Origin: Deltaproteobacteria bacterium
GTDB taxonomy: Bacteria > Bdellovibrionota_F > JAHFAK01
Assembly (NCBI GenBank): GCA_023250585.1
Contig: JAHFAK010000009.1
Span: 1-35,667 of the forward strand
Direction: 5' to 3'
DNA length: 35,667 bases
Made by a program: the position numbers and the translations under genes. Below are positions 10,395-19,968 of the stretch, one piece after another. The notes under the pieces are model-generated. The model was not told where the DNA came from, ran no database searches, and worked only from the letters and a program-made list of their open reading frames with translations. How positions within the stretch are numbered: the first letter of the stretch is position 1; the number at the start of each line of letters is the position of its first letter.

Positions 10395-11291
10395 ATGAAA
10401 AAACGAATATTTATAATCAGTATTATCTGTTGTCTCGCTATTATTCGTTGTGGAGATGACATAGGCCAAGACACATCTGGGCAAAGCACAAAGACTGATA
10501 GTGATAAAGATGGAATAGTCGATGCTCAAGATAACTGTCCTAATACAGCTAATAAGGATCAAAAAGACACTGATAAGGATGGAACAGGAGATGAGTGCGA
10601 TGCTGCGCCGAGTGATGCTTCGAATGATACTACAATTCCAACGCCAACTCCGCCTTCTAATGAAGGAATTACTCCACAACGTGAACATCTGGTGTCACCT
10701 GCATGCGAGAATGATTCATGCTTTAATTTAACAAATAAACAAGATTTTTTGACGTGTTCTGTAATTTCCTGCGATTCAGTTCTCATTGCCGCCTATCTTG
10801 ATGAAGGATACTTCAGTACCTATGACAAAAAAAATGATGAGAAAAGAGACTTTGTATATCCGCATTATGCAGACGACAATAAAGAAACACGAAAATTTAT
10901 TACCGGCCTTGATGTGATTGAAGATGAATTACAAGAAAAAGATTCAAGTATTAAAGATGGAAGCTTACAAGAAATGAATAGCCAAGAAATTTATTCTCTC
11001 ATCAGAACATACTTCACCTCATATGATGAGTTTATTTCTGAGTTGAAAAATATTGACACCGTCGATGTTAAAGTAACCATAACTACTATTGCAGAAGATG
11101 GAACTGAAACAAAAGAAACAAAAGTCATAGACGAAACAGAAGATCTCGAACGACATCGAATCATCACCGCTGCATCAAGCGCTCAAGATGCCTATCCTGG
11201 AGCTGATGAAAGCGATCTCTATTGGACCCTTGATACCTATATGGAAGGCCAATTAGATGATTACGTGGTAACGCAGGGATTACCGAATTAA
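10395..11291 (+). CDS. Lipoprotein with TSP3-type calcium-binding repeat and third copy of the module
   Basis: SIICCLAIIRCGDD; DSDKDGIVDAQDNCPNTANKDQKDTDKDGTGDECD; ENDSCFNLTNKQDFLTCSVISCDSVLI. Confidence 0.8.
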   Translation: MKKRIFIISIICCLAIIRCGDDIGQDTSGQSTKTDSDKDGIVDAQDNCPNTANKDQKDTDKDGTGDECDAAPSDASNDTTIPTPTPPSNEGITPQREHLVSPACENDSCFNLTNKQDFLTCSVISCDSVLIAAYLDEGYFSTYDKKNDEKRDFVYPHYADDNKETRKFITGLDVIEDELQEKDSSIKDGSLQEMNSQEIYSLIRTYFTSYDEFISELKNIDTVDVKVTITTIAEDGTETKETKVIDETEDLERHRIITAASSAQDAYPGADESDLYWTLDTYMEGQLDDYVVTQGLPN

Positions 11292-11380
11292 AAATCTTTT
11301 ATTTTCACTGTACATACCTTCATTTCTTGAAAATAGACCCATTTTATGGTTTATTAATGAAAAATACTTTTGGAGAATCC

Positions 11381-11635
11381 ATGAAAAAAACAATTAATTG
11401 GAAAGAAATCAAAAAACAGTATCCTAATCAGTGGGTTTCGTTAGTAGAAGTAGAAAATAATGAAGATGGAACTGTTCGTTGTGGAGTAGTTGTGGCTCAT
11501 GGTCCCGACGTAGGTGAAGTAACAGCACAACTAAAAAAACAACACCGACTTGCTGATCGTTTAGAATACACAGGCACCATAAAGAATTTTCTTGGATTTG
11601 GAAAATGGGCTATCAATGATGTTCAAGCTAAATAA
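11381..11635 (+). CDS. Small conserved hypothetical protein (paralogue of 3344..3622)
   Basis: MKKTINWKEIKKQYPNQWVSLVEVE...GVVVAHGPD...LEYTGTIKNFLGFGKWAINDVQAK. Confidence 0.75.
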   Translation: MKKTINWKEIKKQYPNQWVSLVEVENNEDGTVRCGVVVAHGPDVGEVTAQLKKQHRLADRLEYTGTIKNFLGFGKWAINDVQAK

Positions 11636-11736
11636 ACAAGGAGAGCTCTTTTCGATGAAAGTTTCCGTGCCTTTTAAGGTCTCATCCGGGAGATTTTAAT
11701 TCCCTCGCCTTTAGGCGAAGACTTTAGTATTTATTT

Positions 11737-11809
11737 GTCATTCCGCGGCTTGACCGCGGAATCCAGTCGTAAATGGAATATGGACCCCGCGATCAAGTCG
11801 CGGGGTGAC
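11737..11809. repeat. Two inverted copies of a 29-nt palindromic repeat (GTCAT-stem-CTTGA-stem-ATCCA family)
   Basis: GTCATTCCGCGGCTTGACCGCGGAATCCA at 11737-11765 and reverse complement of GTCACCCCGCGACTTGATCGCGGGGTCCA at 11781-11809. Confidence 0.93.
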
Positions 11810-11893
11810 GCATAGATTCATCTATGATTAATCTATATTTGTTGTCAAACACATATCAGAATTTTTTAGCTGACTTTAGTCAGATTATAAATT

Positions 11894-11913
11894 CTGTGCG
11901 TTTTAGCGCACAG
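11894..11913. terminator. Small hairpin CTGTGCG-TTTTAG-CGCACAG between convergent genes, possible terminator
   Basis: Perfect 7-bp stem just downstream of the aldehyde dehydrogenase stop; no strong T-tract. Confidence 0.35.
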
Positions 11914-11917
11914 TAGG

Positions 11918-13471
11918 TTAATGTCCTCTTAAGAAGCTTGTAAATTTTTCAAGCCATCCGCTTCGGATAAACAACTGCGCATATCGTTTAATTCGACTAT
12001 ACATTTTTTTCGAATACGGCGCCCAAAAGAATTGCGATACGGCAAAAGGAATTGCATCGTAATGAACATGATATGCATGTGAGAATTGGCGGAGATGTTC
12101 TTTTGTGTAGATTCTACCAATGCCGCTCTGTTTTTCTCCTCCCCATGGAAGATCGGGAAGTGCGTTGTTGATAAAGCTTTCATTTATAATCACATTGCCT
12201 GCGACAACTTGTTCAGCTATTTTTTTTGCTTTATGTGCGTCCTGTGAAAAAACATAGGCAGAAAGACCATATACTGAATCATTTGCATATGTAATTGCTT
12301 CATCAATATTTTTTACTTTGACAATCGGAAGTATCGGTCCAAAAAGTTCGTATGTAACCGCAATCATATTTTGTGTTGCATTCGTAATGACGGTTGGTTC
12401 AAAAAAATTGCCTCTGCCATCAATGGTTATGCGTTTTCCGCCTACAGCAATCTGAGCTCCTTTTTCTTGAGCATCTTTTATTGCACTTTCAAAAAGCTCA
12501 AAGCTTTTTGAATCAGTAATTGCTCCCATTGAAGTTGTGTAATCAAGCGGATTACCACAATGAATCTTATGCACACGATCAAAGAGACGCTCAACAAATA
12601 CATCATAAATTGCTTCTTCAACATATACACGGCCACAGGCAGCGCATGTTTGTCCAGCATTACCAAAAGCACTCATGGTAATTGCACCCGTAGCAAGTTC
12701 GATATCAGCATCTCGAGCAACAATGGCAGGATTATTTCCTCCTAATTCCATTGCACACGGAATAAGATTTCGTCCACATTCAGCGGCAACTTTTTTACCC
12801 ACTGCTGTTGATCCAATAAACGTAAGACTTTTTACCTCTTCCATACTAATCATATTAAATGCATTTTCTCCGCTCGTGGTAACAACGCTCAAAACATTTT
12901 CGGGAAATCCTGAAGTCACAAAAATCTTTTCAATATACTTTGCCGTGAGTGGCGTTAAACTGGATGGTTTTAAAATTACACTGTTGCCAGCAAGTAAAGG
13001 CGCAATAATCATGGACACCGGAAGAAAGAATGGATAATTCCACGGACTGATAGCACAATGAATTCCTAATGGTTTGTAGTGAACATAGCTTTTTCTATGT
13101 TTAAACAAGTGAATCGACAGAGATTGATTTTCTAACGCTCGTTGGGCTTCTCTACAAAAATAGTCGATAAAATAAGGAACAATGATTACTTCAAATGAAA
13201 GCGCTTCAAAAACCGTTTTGCCATTTTCTTGTGAAATAAGCTTACACAACTCATCGGTATTTTCTATAATAGTATTTTTTACTTTCTGTAGATAGACGAT
13301 TCTTTCTTTAATAGATAATGCTTGCCACATTTTTCCTGCTGTAGCCACTTTTTGAACTATTTCAGAGATAGTTTCACCTGTCATATTCGGTACTTCACCT
13401 AATAATTCACCTGTAGCTGGATTATAACTTTTTATGGTTCTTTCAAGATTATCCATACGATGTATCCTCAT
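11918..13471 (-). CDS. NAD(P)-dependent aldehyde dehydrogenase family protein
   Basis: SPWNYPFFLPVSM, FIGSTAVGKKVAAEC, MELGGNNPAIV, NAGQTCAACGRVYV catalytic Cys. Confidence 0.93.
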   Translation of the reverse strand: MRIHRMDNLERTIKSYNPATGELLGEVPNMTGETISEIVQKVATAGKMWQALSIKERIVYLQKVKNTIIENTDELCKLISQENGKTVFEALSFEVIIVPYFIDYFCREAQRALENQSLSIHLFKHRKSYVHYKPLGIHCAISPWNYPFFLPVSMIIAPLLAGNSVILKPSSLTPLTAKYIEKIFVTSGFPENVLSVVTTSGENAFNMISMEEVKSLTFIGSTAVGKKVAAECGRNLIPCAMELGGNNPAIVARDADIELATGAITMSAFGNAGQTCAACGRVYVEEAIYDVFVERLFDRVHKIHCGNPLDYTTSMGAITDSKSFELFESAIKDAQEKGAQIAVGGKRITIDGRGNFFEPTVITNATQNMIAVTYELFGPILPIVKVKNIDEAITYANDSVYGLSAYVFSQDAHKAKKIAEQVVAGNVIINESFINNALPDLPWGGEKQSGIGRIYTKEHLRQFSHAYHVHYDAIPFAVSQFFWAPYSKKMYSRIKRYAQLFIRSGWLEKFTSFLRGH

Positions 13472-13486
13472 TAAATCTTACCGTAC

Positions 13487-13643
13487 GTAACAGCTCAGTT
13501 AATGGGGGAGTAAGGGAGTAGGAATGTTCTCACAAAGAATTTCTATCGACGTCGCTTCCATAATACTATTAAGAACGGGGTAAGCGCGCTCGATAGAAAT
13601 TCTTTGTGAGAACATTCCTACTCCCTTATAACTGATGGATTAC
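13487..13643 (+). repeat. Family A hairpin element copy 1 (38-bp perfect arms 13512-13549 / 13590-13627)
   Basis: AAGGGAGTAGGAATGTTCTCACAAAGAATTTCTATCGA and exact reverse complement around core CGTCGCTTCCATAATACTATTAAGAACGGGGTAAGCGCGC. Confidence 0.97.
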
Positions 13644-13699
13644 TACAGTACATACCGCCTCTTGACGGACTACCCATTCGGTATGATATACTATTTAAT

Positions 13700-16624
13700 A
13701 TGCAAGGTCCAAATATAAATACTCTACGAGAAAAAGCGATGAATTCTTATAATTTAAACCACAAAACAATCTTGACTCAAAAACAAATCGATTTCATTCT
13801 CGAATCCATTATCAAAAAAAATACTTTTTCAAAAGAAACTGTTATTGCAAATGCGGAATGGTTTTTTGATAACCTCCAATTTGCTGATTACTATTTTCAA
13901 ACAACAAGTATTGAAATGATTGCCAATCATCTTGAATGCATTATTGCATCACGTATTTTAGCTGAATCACATCCTGACAAAAAATTTCAAATCGATTTTA
14001 AAAATGAATTGCCGGATAAAGCCATCTATATTGTTAATGATTCGTATGATAAGACAGCGGAAACTGAACGCCTTATTGAAAAAAAATATAGTGCCTATCG
14101 ACTTGAGTCATACAGAACAACAGAAAATTCGCTCGCTTATCAAGAATGTTTGCGTATGTATTTTGTATCAATGCCAAAGTTTAAACATACGTCTTGGGAG
14201 TCACATTACCAATTTGATGATGCCTGTGAAGTTGAATTTAAAACAAAAACATTATCTGAAACCTATGAACGATACAAAAAAGTATGGACTGAATCGCAGG
14301 GTTATTACACACCATATATTTATGTATCAGAAAAAGAAGACACCAATGAAATGCGCATTATGATTGCGTTGAATAAAGATAATGTCAAAAACTTCACCTC
14401 TCGATTTTCTGACGTCATGACTTCGTATGATGTGTATACGCAACGAAAATATGTAGAACCTTTTCTTGATGGAAAAGTTATTTTTTCATTCTACTTACGT
14501 AAAACACTCGTAGAAAATATACTTGAACATCTGTTAGAAGATATATCTCTTATTTCGATTTTGCCCGAAACATCTCTCAATAACTTGATGCTCAAAAGAG
14601 AACTGAATGCAAAAGAAACACTCTATTGTGTAGCGGCACTTCACTTTGTTCATCAATTCATTTCTACATTTAATGAAGAATACATACGTGTTTCAAAATC
14701 CATTAAAGATAATCCAGAAGTGCTGGGAACATTACAAAATCTAAAAACACATCTCGTGAAAGACACCTATACATTTAATAAAATTAAAGACACGGTTGTT
14801 GATTATCGCGGCATTGTTAAAGAACTCTATGAGCATTTTCGTCTGCGGTTTCATCCTCATTTAGCGGAAAGAAAAATCAATGAATTAGAAGACAAAATCG
14901 GAAAACAGATAAAAAAAGAAGTAAGCTCAGATCTTGATCGTGAAATTCTTTCTACGTTTTTAATTTTTAATAATTCAATACTTAAAACTAATTTCTATAA
15001 ACACGATAAAAACGCATTGGCTTTTCGATTGGATTCTTCATTTTTAAATCAGAATGATTATTCCCTCAAACCTGTTGGCTTTTTCTTTATTTGTGGAACA
15101 GAATTCTTTGGCTTTCATATTCGCTTTCGTGAAATTGCTCGCGGTGGAGTCAGGATTGTTAGATCTCGGAATCTAGAAAGCTTTTACAGCAACGCTGATT
15201 CAATATTTGATGAAAATTATGATTTAGCACGAACCCAAGAAAGTAAAAATAAAGATATTCCTGAAGGTGGCGCAAAAGGAACAATTCTCTTGCGAGCCTT
15301 TGATCAAGATAAAGGCGAAATTGCATTTAAGAAGTATATCGATGGTTTACTCGATGTACTTTTACCATCAAAGACTATTGTTGATTACTACAAAAAAGAA
15401 GAGTTGATTTTTCTAGGCCCAGATGAAGGCACAGCTGGCTATATGGATTGGGCTGCCCTTCATGCGCGTGAGCGAGGTTATAAATTCTGGAAAGCGTTTA
15501 CAACGGGAAAATCAAAACTCTACGGAGGAATTCCACACGATGAATATGGAATGACGACACAAGGGGTGCATGAATATGTGCTCTGTATTTTGGATAAACT
15601 CAATCTTAAAGAAGAAAATACCACCAAATTTCAAACCGGTGGCCCTGATGGAGATCTTGGCAGTAACGAAATAAAAATTTCTAAAGACCGCACAATTGCC
15701 GTTGCAGATGGAAGTGGTGTACTTTGTGATCCACAAGGAATAAATCGCGAAGAATTAGTAAAGCTTGCCAATAAACGCATAATGATTAAAAATTTTGACC
15801 GGACAAAAATTTCAAAAAATGGTTTTTTGGTAACTGTTGAAGACCAAAATTTAAAACTTCCCGATGGAACACTTGTTGAAAACGGCGAGGACTTTAGAAA
15901 TAAATTTCCTCTTTTCTCTTATGCCCGGGCTGATCTTTTTGTTCCATGCGGTGGCAGACCGCGCTCAATTAATATTGGAAATTGGAGTTCTTTACTTAAC
16001 AAAGAAGGAAAACCGGCATTTAAATATATTGTCGAAGGCGCTAATTTATTTATTTCTCAACCAGCACGCTTAAGACTCGAAGAACATGGCGTAGTACTCA
16101 TTAAAGATTCTTCAGCAAATAAAGGAGGCGTTACCTCTTCATCATTTGAAGTTCTTCTATCGCTCTCTCTCAGTGATGCTGAGTATGATAAACTTGCCAC
16201 CGTAAACAAAGATGGAAATATTTCAGAGTTTAGAAAGAATTATATTAAAGATGTAATTGCAACCATTAAAAAAAATGCGCGGTTAGAATTTGAACTCATG
16301 TGGTCTGAACATACAAAAACAAAAATTCCTATGAGTATTCTTTCAGATACTATTAGTAACAAAATAAATGATATTGCTCATGCCCTTGAGAATTCTGCAC
16401 TGTTTGAGAATGAAAAAATCAGGAAGGCCCTTCTTACTCATTATCTTCCACCATCTCTTCTGGAAATTGCTCCATATGCAACGATCAGTAAACGTATACC
16501 ACAAGCCTATATACAGGCTATTTGTTCTTCGTTCCTGGCGCAATTGTATATTTACAAACATGGCCTTAATGCAAATGAAATTGATTTTTATCAATTTGTG
16601 AGTGATTTAGAAAATCGACTTTAA
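13700..16624 (+). CDS. NAD-specific glutamate dehydrogenase, large (~115 kDa-like) type
   Basis: GFHIRFREIARGGVRIVRSRNLESFYSNADSIFDENYDLARTQESKNKDIPEGGAKGTILL, LGPDEGTAGYMDWAALHARERGYKFWKAFTTGK, TGGPDGDLGSNEI. Confidence 0.93.
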   Translation: MQGPNINTLREKAMNSYNLNHKTILTQKQIDFILESIIKKNTFSKETVIANAEWFFDNLQFADYYFQTTSIEMIANHLECIIASRILAESHPDKKFQIDFKNELPDKAIYIVNDSYDKTAETERLIEKKYSAYRLESYRTTENSLAYQECLRMYFVSMPKFKHTSWESHYQFDDACEVEFKTKTLSETYERYKKVWTESQGYYTPYIYVSEKEDTNEMRIMIALNKDNVKNFTSRFSDVMTSYDVYTQRKYVEPFLDGKVIFSFYLRKTLVENILEHLLEDISLISILPETSLNNLMLKRELNAKETLYCVAALHFVHQFISTFNEEYIRVSKSIKDNPEVLGTLQNLKTHLVKDTYTFNKIKDTVVDYRGIVKELYEHFRLRFHPHLAERKINELEDKIGKQIKKEVSSDLDREILSTFLIFNNSILKTNFYKHDKNALAFRLDSSFLNQNDYSLKPVGFFFICGTEFFGFHIRFREIARGGVRIVRSRNLESFYSNADSIFDENYDLARTQESKNKDIPEGGAKGTILLRAFDQDKGEIAFKKYIDGLLDVLLPSKTIVDYYKKEELIFLGPDEGTAGYMDWAALHARERGYKFWKAFTTGKSKLYGGIPHDEYGMTTQGVHEYVLCILDKLNLKEENTTKFQTGGPDGDLGSNEIKISKDRTIAVADGSGVLCDPQGINREELVKLANKRIMIKNFDRTKISKNGFLVTVEDQNLKLPDGTLVENGEDFRNKFPLFSYARADLFVPCGGRPRSINIGNWSSLLNKEGKPAFKYIVEGANLFISQPARLRLEEHGVVLIKDSSANKGGVTSSSFEVLLSLSLSDAEYDKLATVNKDGNISEFRKNYIKDVIATIKKNARLEFELMWSEHTKTKIPMSILSDTISNKINDIAHALENSALFENEKIRKALLTHYLPPSLLEIAPYATISKRIPQAYIQAICSSFLAQLYIYKHGLNANEIDFYQFVSDLENRL

Positions 16625-17727
16625 AAAACTAACGGTTCATATTTTTCGCCAAGAGCTTCGGCAACACGTTGGTAGGTAATCTTACCATTGTAGGTGTTGA
16701 CTCCCCAAAAAAGTGAGCGATCATTATCGATAGCTTTTTTAAAACCAAGATGAGCAAGTTTCAATGCATACGGCAGTGTAACATTCGTTAGTGCGTAGGT
16801 ACTCGTTTTTGCCACTGCACCTGGAATATTCGTTACACAATAGTGAATTATATTATTTACTTCATATATTGGCTCATCATGGGTCGTCGGCTTCGTTGTT
16901 TCAAAACATCCTCCTTGATCAACAGATACATCGACAACGACTGAACCTGGACTCATTTGTTCAATCATAGCACGTGTTACAAGCTTAGGAGCTTTTGCCC
17001 CAGGAATCAGTACTGCGCCAATCACCAAATCAGCTTCAGCTACGGAATGTTCGATGTTAATTGAATTAGACATAAGCGTGGTAATGTTGTTCTGAAAAAT
17101 ATCATCTAAATACGTAAGCTTTTTTAAATTAATATCCAGAACTTTCACTTGTGCACCAAGCCCAAGTGCCATTTTTGCTGCATTAATACCGACAATTCCT
17201 GCACCGACGATAGTCACCATCCCACGACGAACTCCGGGAACACCCCCAAGTAATATGCCCTTTCCACCATTTTCTCGCTGTAAATAAATTGCTCCAATTT
17301 GCACGGACATACGACCTGCAACCTCACTCATAGGTGTTAATAGAGGAAGTGAGCCATCCTGGATCTGGATTGTATCATATGCAATGGCAGTTATATTCTT
17401 ATGGATCAGCACCTTTGCAAGTTTTGGGACTACTGCAAGATGAAAAAAGGCATAAATAATTTGTCCTTTTTCAAATAATTCAAATTCTTCTTCTTGAGGT
17501 TCTTTGACCTTCATAATCATTTCAGCATTTTTATACACTTCGGCTTTTGTCGAAACAACTTTTGCTCCTTCATTCGCATAATCGTCATCACGAATCCAGC
17601 TTCCAAGCCCTGCTCCTTTTTCAATAATAACTTCATGTCCTGAAGCAACAAGGGCACGGACGCCGGAAGGCACAATACCGACACGGGATTCATTGTTTTT
17701 AATCTCTTTTGGAACGCCAATGATCAT
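16621..17727 (-). CDS. ald: Alanine dehydrogenase
   Basis: [95 protein letters not shown]. Confidence 0.95.
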   Translation of the reverse strand: MIIGVPKEIKNNESRVGIVPSGVRALVASGHEVIIEKGAGLGSWIRDDDYANEGAKVVSTKAEVYKNAEMIMKVKEPQEEEFELFEKGQIIYAFFHLAVVPKLAKVLIHKNITAIAYDTIQIQDGSLPLLTPMSEVAGRMSVQIGAIYLQRENGGKGILLGGVPGVRRGMVTIVGAGIVGINAAKMALGLGAQVKVLDINLKKLTYLDDIFQNNITTLMSNSINIEHSVAEADLVIGAVLIPGAKAPKLVTRAMIEQMSPGSVVVDVSVDQGGCFETTKPTTHDEPIYEVNNIIHYCVTNIPGAVAKTSTYALTNVTLPYALKLAHLGFKKAIDNDRSLFWGVNTYNGKITYQRVAEALGEKYEPLVF

Positions 17728-18044
17728 AAAACACTCCTTACCCAATTTTTATATTGTCTCGAACTTTCAATAACCGGTAGAGCAATAATTTCTGGTACTT
17801 CATACGAATGCAACTTTTGTATCCTTTTTTCAAGTTTTTTAAAAAGACCATGCCGCGTCTTAAGTAAACTGAAGCATTCGGTGTCTTTAACAAATGCGTT
17901 ATTCCAAAAATAATATGACGATATATGCTGAATAATTTGAGCACAGGCAACGAGTTTTTCTTTGACAAGAATTTGGAGTGCTTTGTCCGCCTGCTTTTTA
18001 GTTGGCCATGTCACATACACGACAATAAGATCATTAGGTCTCAC
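17724..18044 (-). CDS. cutA: CutA-like divalent-cation tolerance protein
   Basis: IVVYVTWPTKKQADKALQILVKEKLVACAQI...HSYEVPEIIALPV; ATGA overlap with ald. Confidence 0.9.
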   Translation of the reverse strand: MRPNDLIVVYVTWPTKKQADKALQILVKEKLVACAQIIQHISSYYFWNNAFVKDTECFSLLKTRHGLFKKLEKRIQKLHSYEVPEIIALPVIESSRQYKNWVRSVL

Positions 18045-18060
18045 TGTTTGAAATTATCAT

Positions 18061-18660
18061 ATGAAAAACGTGAAAGTAAAGTTTGACAAACAAACCATGG
18101 CTTTGTTAGGCATTGATTCAATGGAAACACTCTATAAACAATTACTTGAAGCAGTTGGCGAAAATGTAAATCGGCCGGGATTAAAAGGCACACCAAAACG
18201 GGCAGCAAAAGCTTTTGAGTATCTTACACATGGGTATAATCTTGATATAACAAAAATCATTAATGGAGCTGTTTTTCCTTCTGATAATGATGAGATGATT
18301 ATTGTAAAAAATATCGAGATGTATTCTTTGTGTGAACATCACCTGCTTCCTTTTTTTGGTAAATGTCATATCGGCTATCTTCCAAAAGGAAAGATTATAG
18401 GGCTTTCGAAACTTGCGCGCATTGTAGATGCATTTGCACGGCGACTGCAAATCCAAGAAAATCTTACCAAACAAATTGCTGAAACCATCATGAAACATAC
18501 CGGTGCAATCGGCGCAGGTGTCATTATTGAAGCACAACATTTGTGCATGATGATGCGAGGGGTTGAAAAACAAAATTCGCTCATGAAAACTTCCTGTATG
18601 CTCGGGTCATTCCGAGAACATAATGCAACAAGGACTGAGTTCTTAAGTCTCATTAAATAA
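18061..18660 (+). CDS. folE: GTP cyclohydrolase I
   Basis: [78 protein letters not shown]. Confidence 0.95.
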   Translation: MKNVKVKFDKQTMALLGIDSMETLYKQLLEAVGENVNRPGLKGTPKRAAKAFEYLTHGYNLDITKIINGAVFPSDNDEMIIVKNIEMYSLCEHHLLPFFGKCHIGYLPKGKIIGLSKLARIVDAFARRLQIQENLTKQIAETIMKHTGAIGAGVIIEAQHLCMMMRGVEKQNSLMKTSCMLGSFREHNATRTEFLSLIK

Positions 18661-18664
18661 CGTC

Positions 18665-19021
18665 ATGGCAACTATACGTATCAATGATCTCAGAACAGAA
18701 TCTATTATTGGTATTCATAAACATGAACGAAAGAAAAAGCAGCCGCTCATCATAAATATTACATGTACGTATAATTCAACAAAATCTGAAAGAACTGATA
18801 CTATTACCGATGCTGTTGATTACGATACACTCACAAAAAAAATTCTTGCCCATGTTTCAGCATCGCACTATTTTCTTATTGAACGTCTGGCTTCATCTAT
18901 TTTAGAAATTGTTATGGAAAATAAAAAAATAAAAGAAGCAACCGTCCATCTCCATAAACCCCAAGCAATTAAAGAGGCTCGATCAGTGTCAATTGAGCTT
19001 CATGCACAGAGATCACGATGA
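18665..19021 (+). CDS. folB: Dihydroneopterin aldolase-family protein (FolB/FolX)
   Basis: MATIRINDLRTESIIGIHKHERKKKQPLIINITC...TDAVDYDTLTKKI...FLIERLASSI; downstream of folE. Confidence 0.82.
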   Translation: MATIRINDLRTESIIGIHKHERKKKQPLIINITCTYNSTKSERTDTITDAVDYDTLTKKILAHVSASHYFLIERLASSILEIVMENKKIKEATVHLHKPQAIKEARSVSIELHAQRSR

Positions 19022-19962
19022 AATCCTGTGATGTCGGTGTTATTGGAAGTGGGGTAGCAGGAATTTCTGCGCTTATCTGGCTTAAACGGCTCGGCTTGCA
19101 TGCAGTTATGTTCGAAAAAAATTCTTCAATTGGTGGGCAATTAATCAATGTTCATAATCGCATTATCGATTACCCTGCGTTGTATGGTCTTACGGGTAAT
19201 GAAATGATTACACAACTAACAAGCCATCTTGAAGCTTTACAATGTGAGTGGCAAACAAATGTGCATGTTCTTTCGCTTGATACTGAAAAAGAACACGTTA
19301 TACTCAAGCTTTCACGAAACTCAGGAACTACTGAAATGATTTCCTCGCGTTATGTAATTATAGCAACAGGAGCACAAGAACAAAAATTATCTATCCCCGG
19401 AGAAGATAAGCTCGATCTCTATCAGGGAAGCCTTTCAACATCTAAAGATATTTCGGTATTTAAGAATAAAAAAGTTATTATTATCGGCGGTGGAGATAGA
19501 GCATGTATTGGAGCCAATAGAATTAAAGACATTGCCCAAGAAGTTATTCTCATTCATCGACGAGCTAGTCTTACTGGACGCAAAGAATTGATAGATCCCC
19601 TCTTACAAAGTTCTCGTATAACCATTAAACCTCATTCAGTAGTGACTGAAATTATATGGAAAAATAAAAAAATTGAATTGGTAAAAATTAAAGATCTATC
19701 AAATCAAAAAGAAGTCATGATCCAAGCTGATATTGTATTAATTAGGATTGGAATAGAGCCAATTCTAGGCCTTCTAAAACAGTATCTTTCAAAAGAAGAT
19801 ACAATAATTCCCACGAATAATTATGGAAAGACACAATTCTCTGATAGGATTTATGCGATTGGAGATGCAAGCCATTCCCCTCACTATTCAAGCATTAGTG
19901 CTTCAGTTGGAGAAGGTATGCTTGCAGCAAAAGATATTTCACTGCACATCAGAAAAGAATGA
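19018..19962 (+). CDS. FAD-dependent pyridine nucleotide oxidoreductase, TrxR/ferredoxin-NADP reductase-like, lacking redox CxxC
   Basis: VGVIGSGVAGISALIWLKRLGLHAVMFEKNSSIGGQL, VIIIGGGDRACIGANRI, YAIGDASHSPHYSSISASVGEGMLAAKDI; no CxxC before the second Rossmann motif. Confidence 0.85.
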   Translation: MKSCDVGVIGSGVAGISALIWLKRLGLHAVMFEKNSSIGGQLINVHNRIIDYPALYGLTGNEMITQLTSHLEALQCEWQTNVHVLSLDTEKEHVILKLSRNSGTTEMISSRYVIIATGAQEQKLSIPGEDKLDLYQGSLSTSKDISVFKNKKVIIIGGGDRACIGANRIKDIAQEVILIHRRASLTGRKELIDPLLQSSRITIKPHSVVTEIIWKNKKIELVKIKDLSNQKEVMIQADIVLIRIGIEPILGLLKQYLSKEDTIIPTNNYGKTQFSDRIYAIGDASHSPHYSSISASVGEGMLAAKDISLHIRKE

Positions 19963-19968
19963 ATGTTG

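Noticed and set aside
13487-13643. Family A as an invertible promoter/DNA switch (inverted repeats flanking a core)
   Set aside because: Core orientation is always coupled to the outer-flank orientation in the copies that retain flanks, and no invertase gene is seen in the window, so inversion is unsupported.
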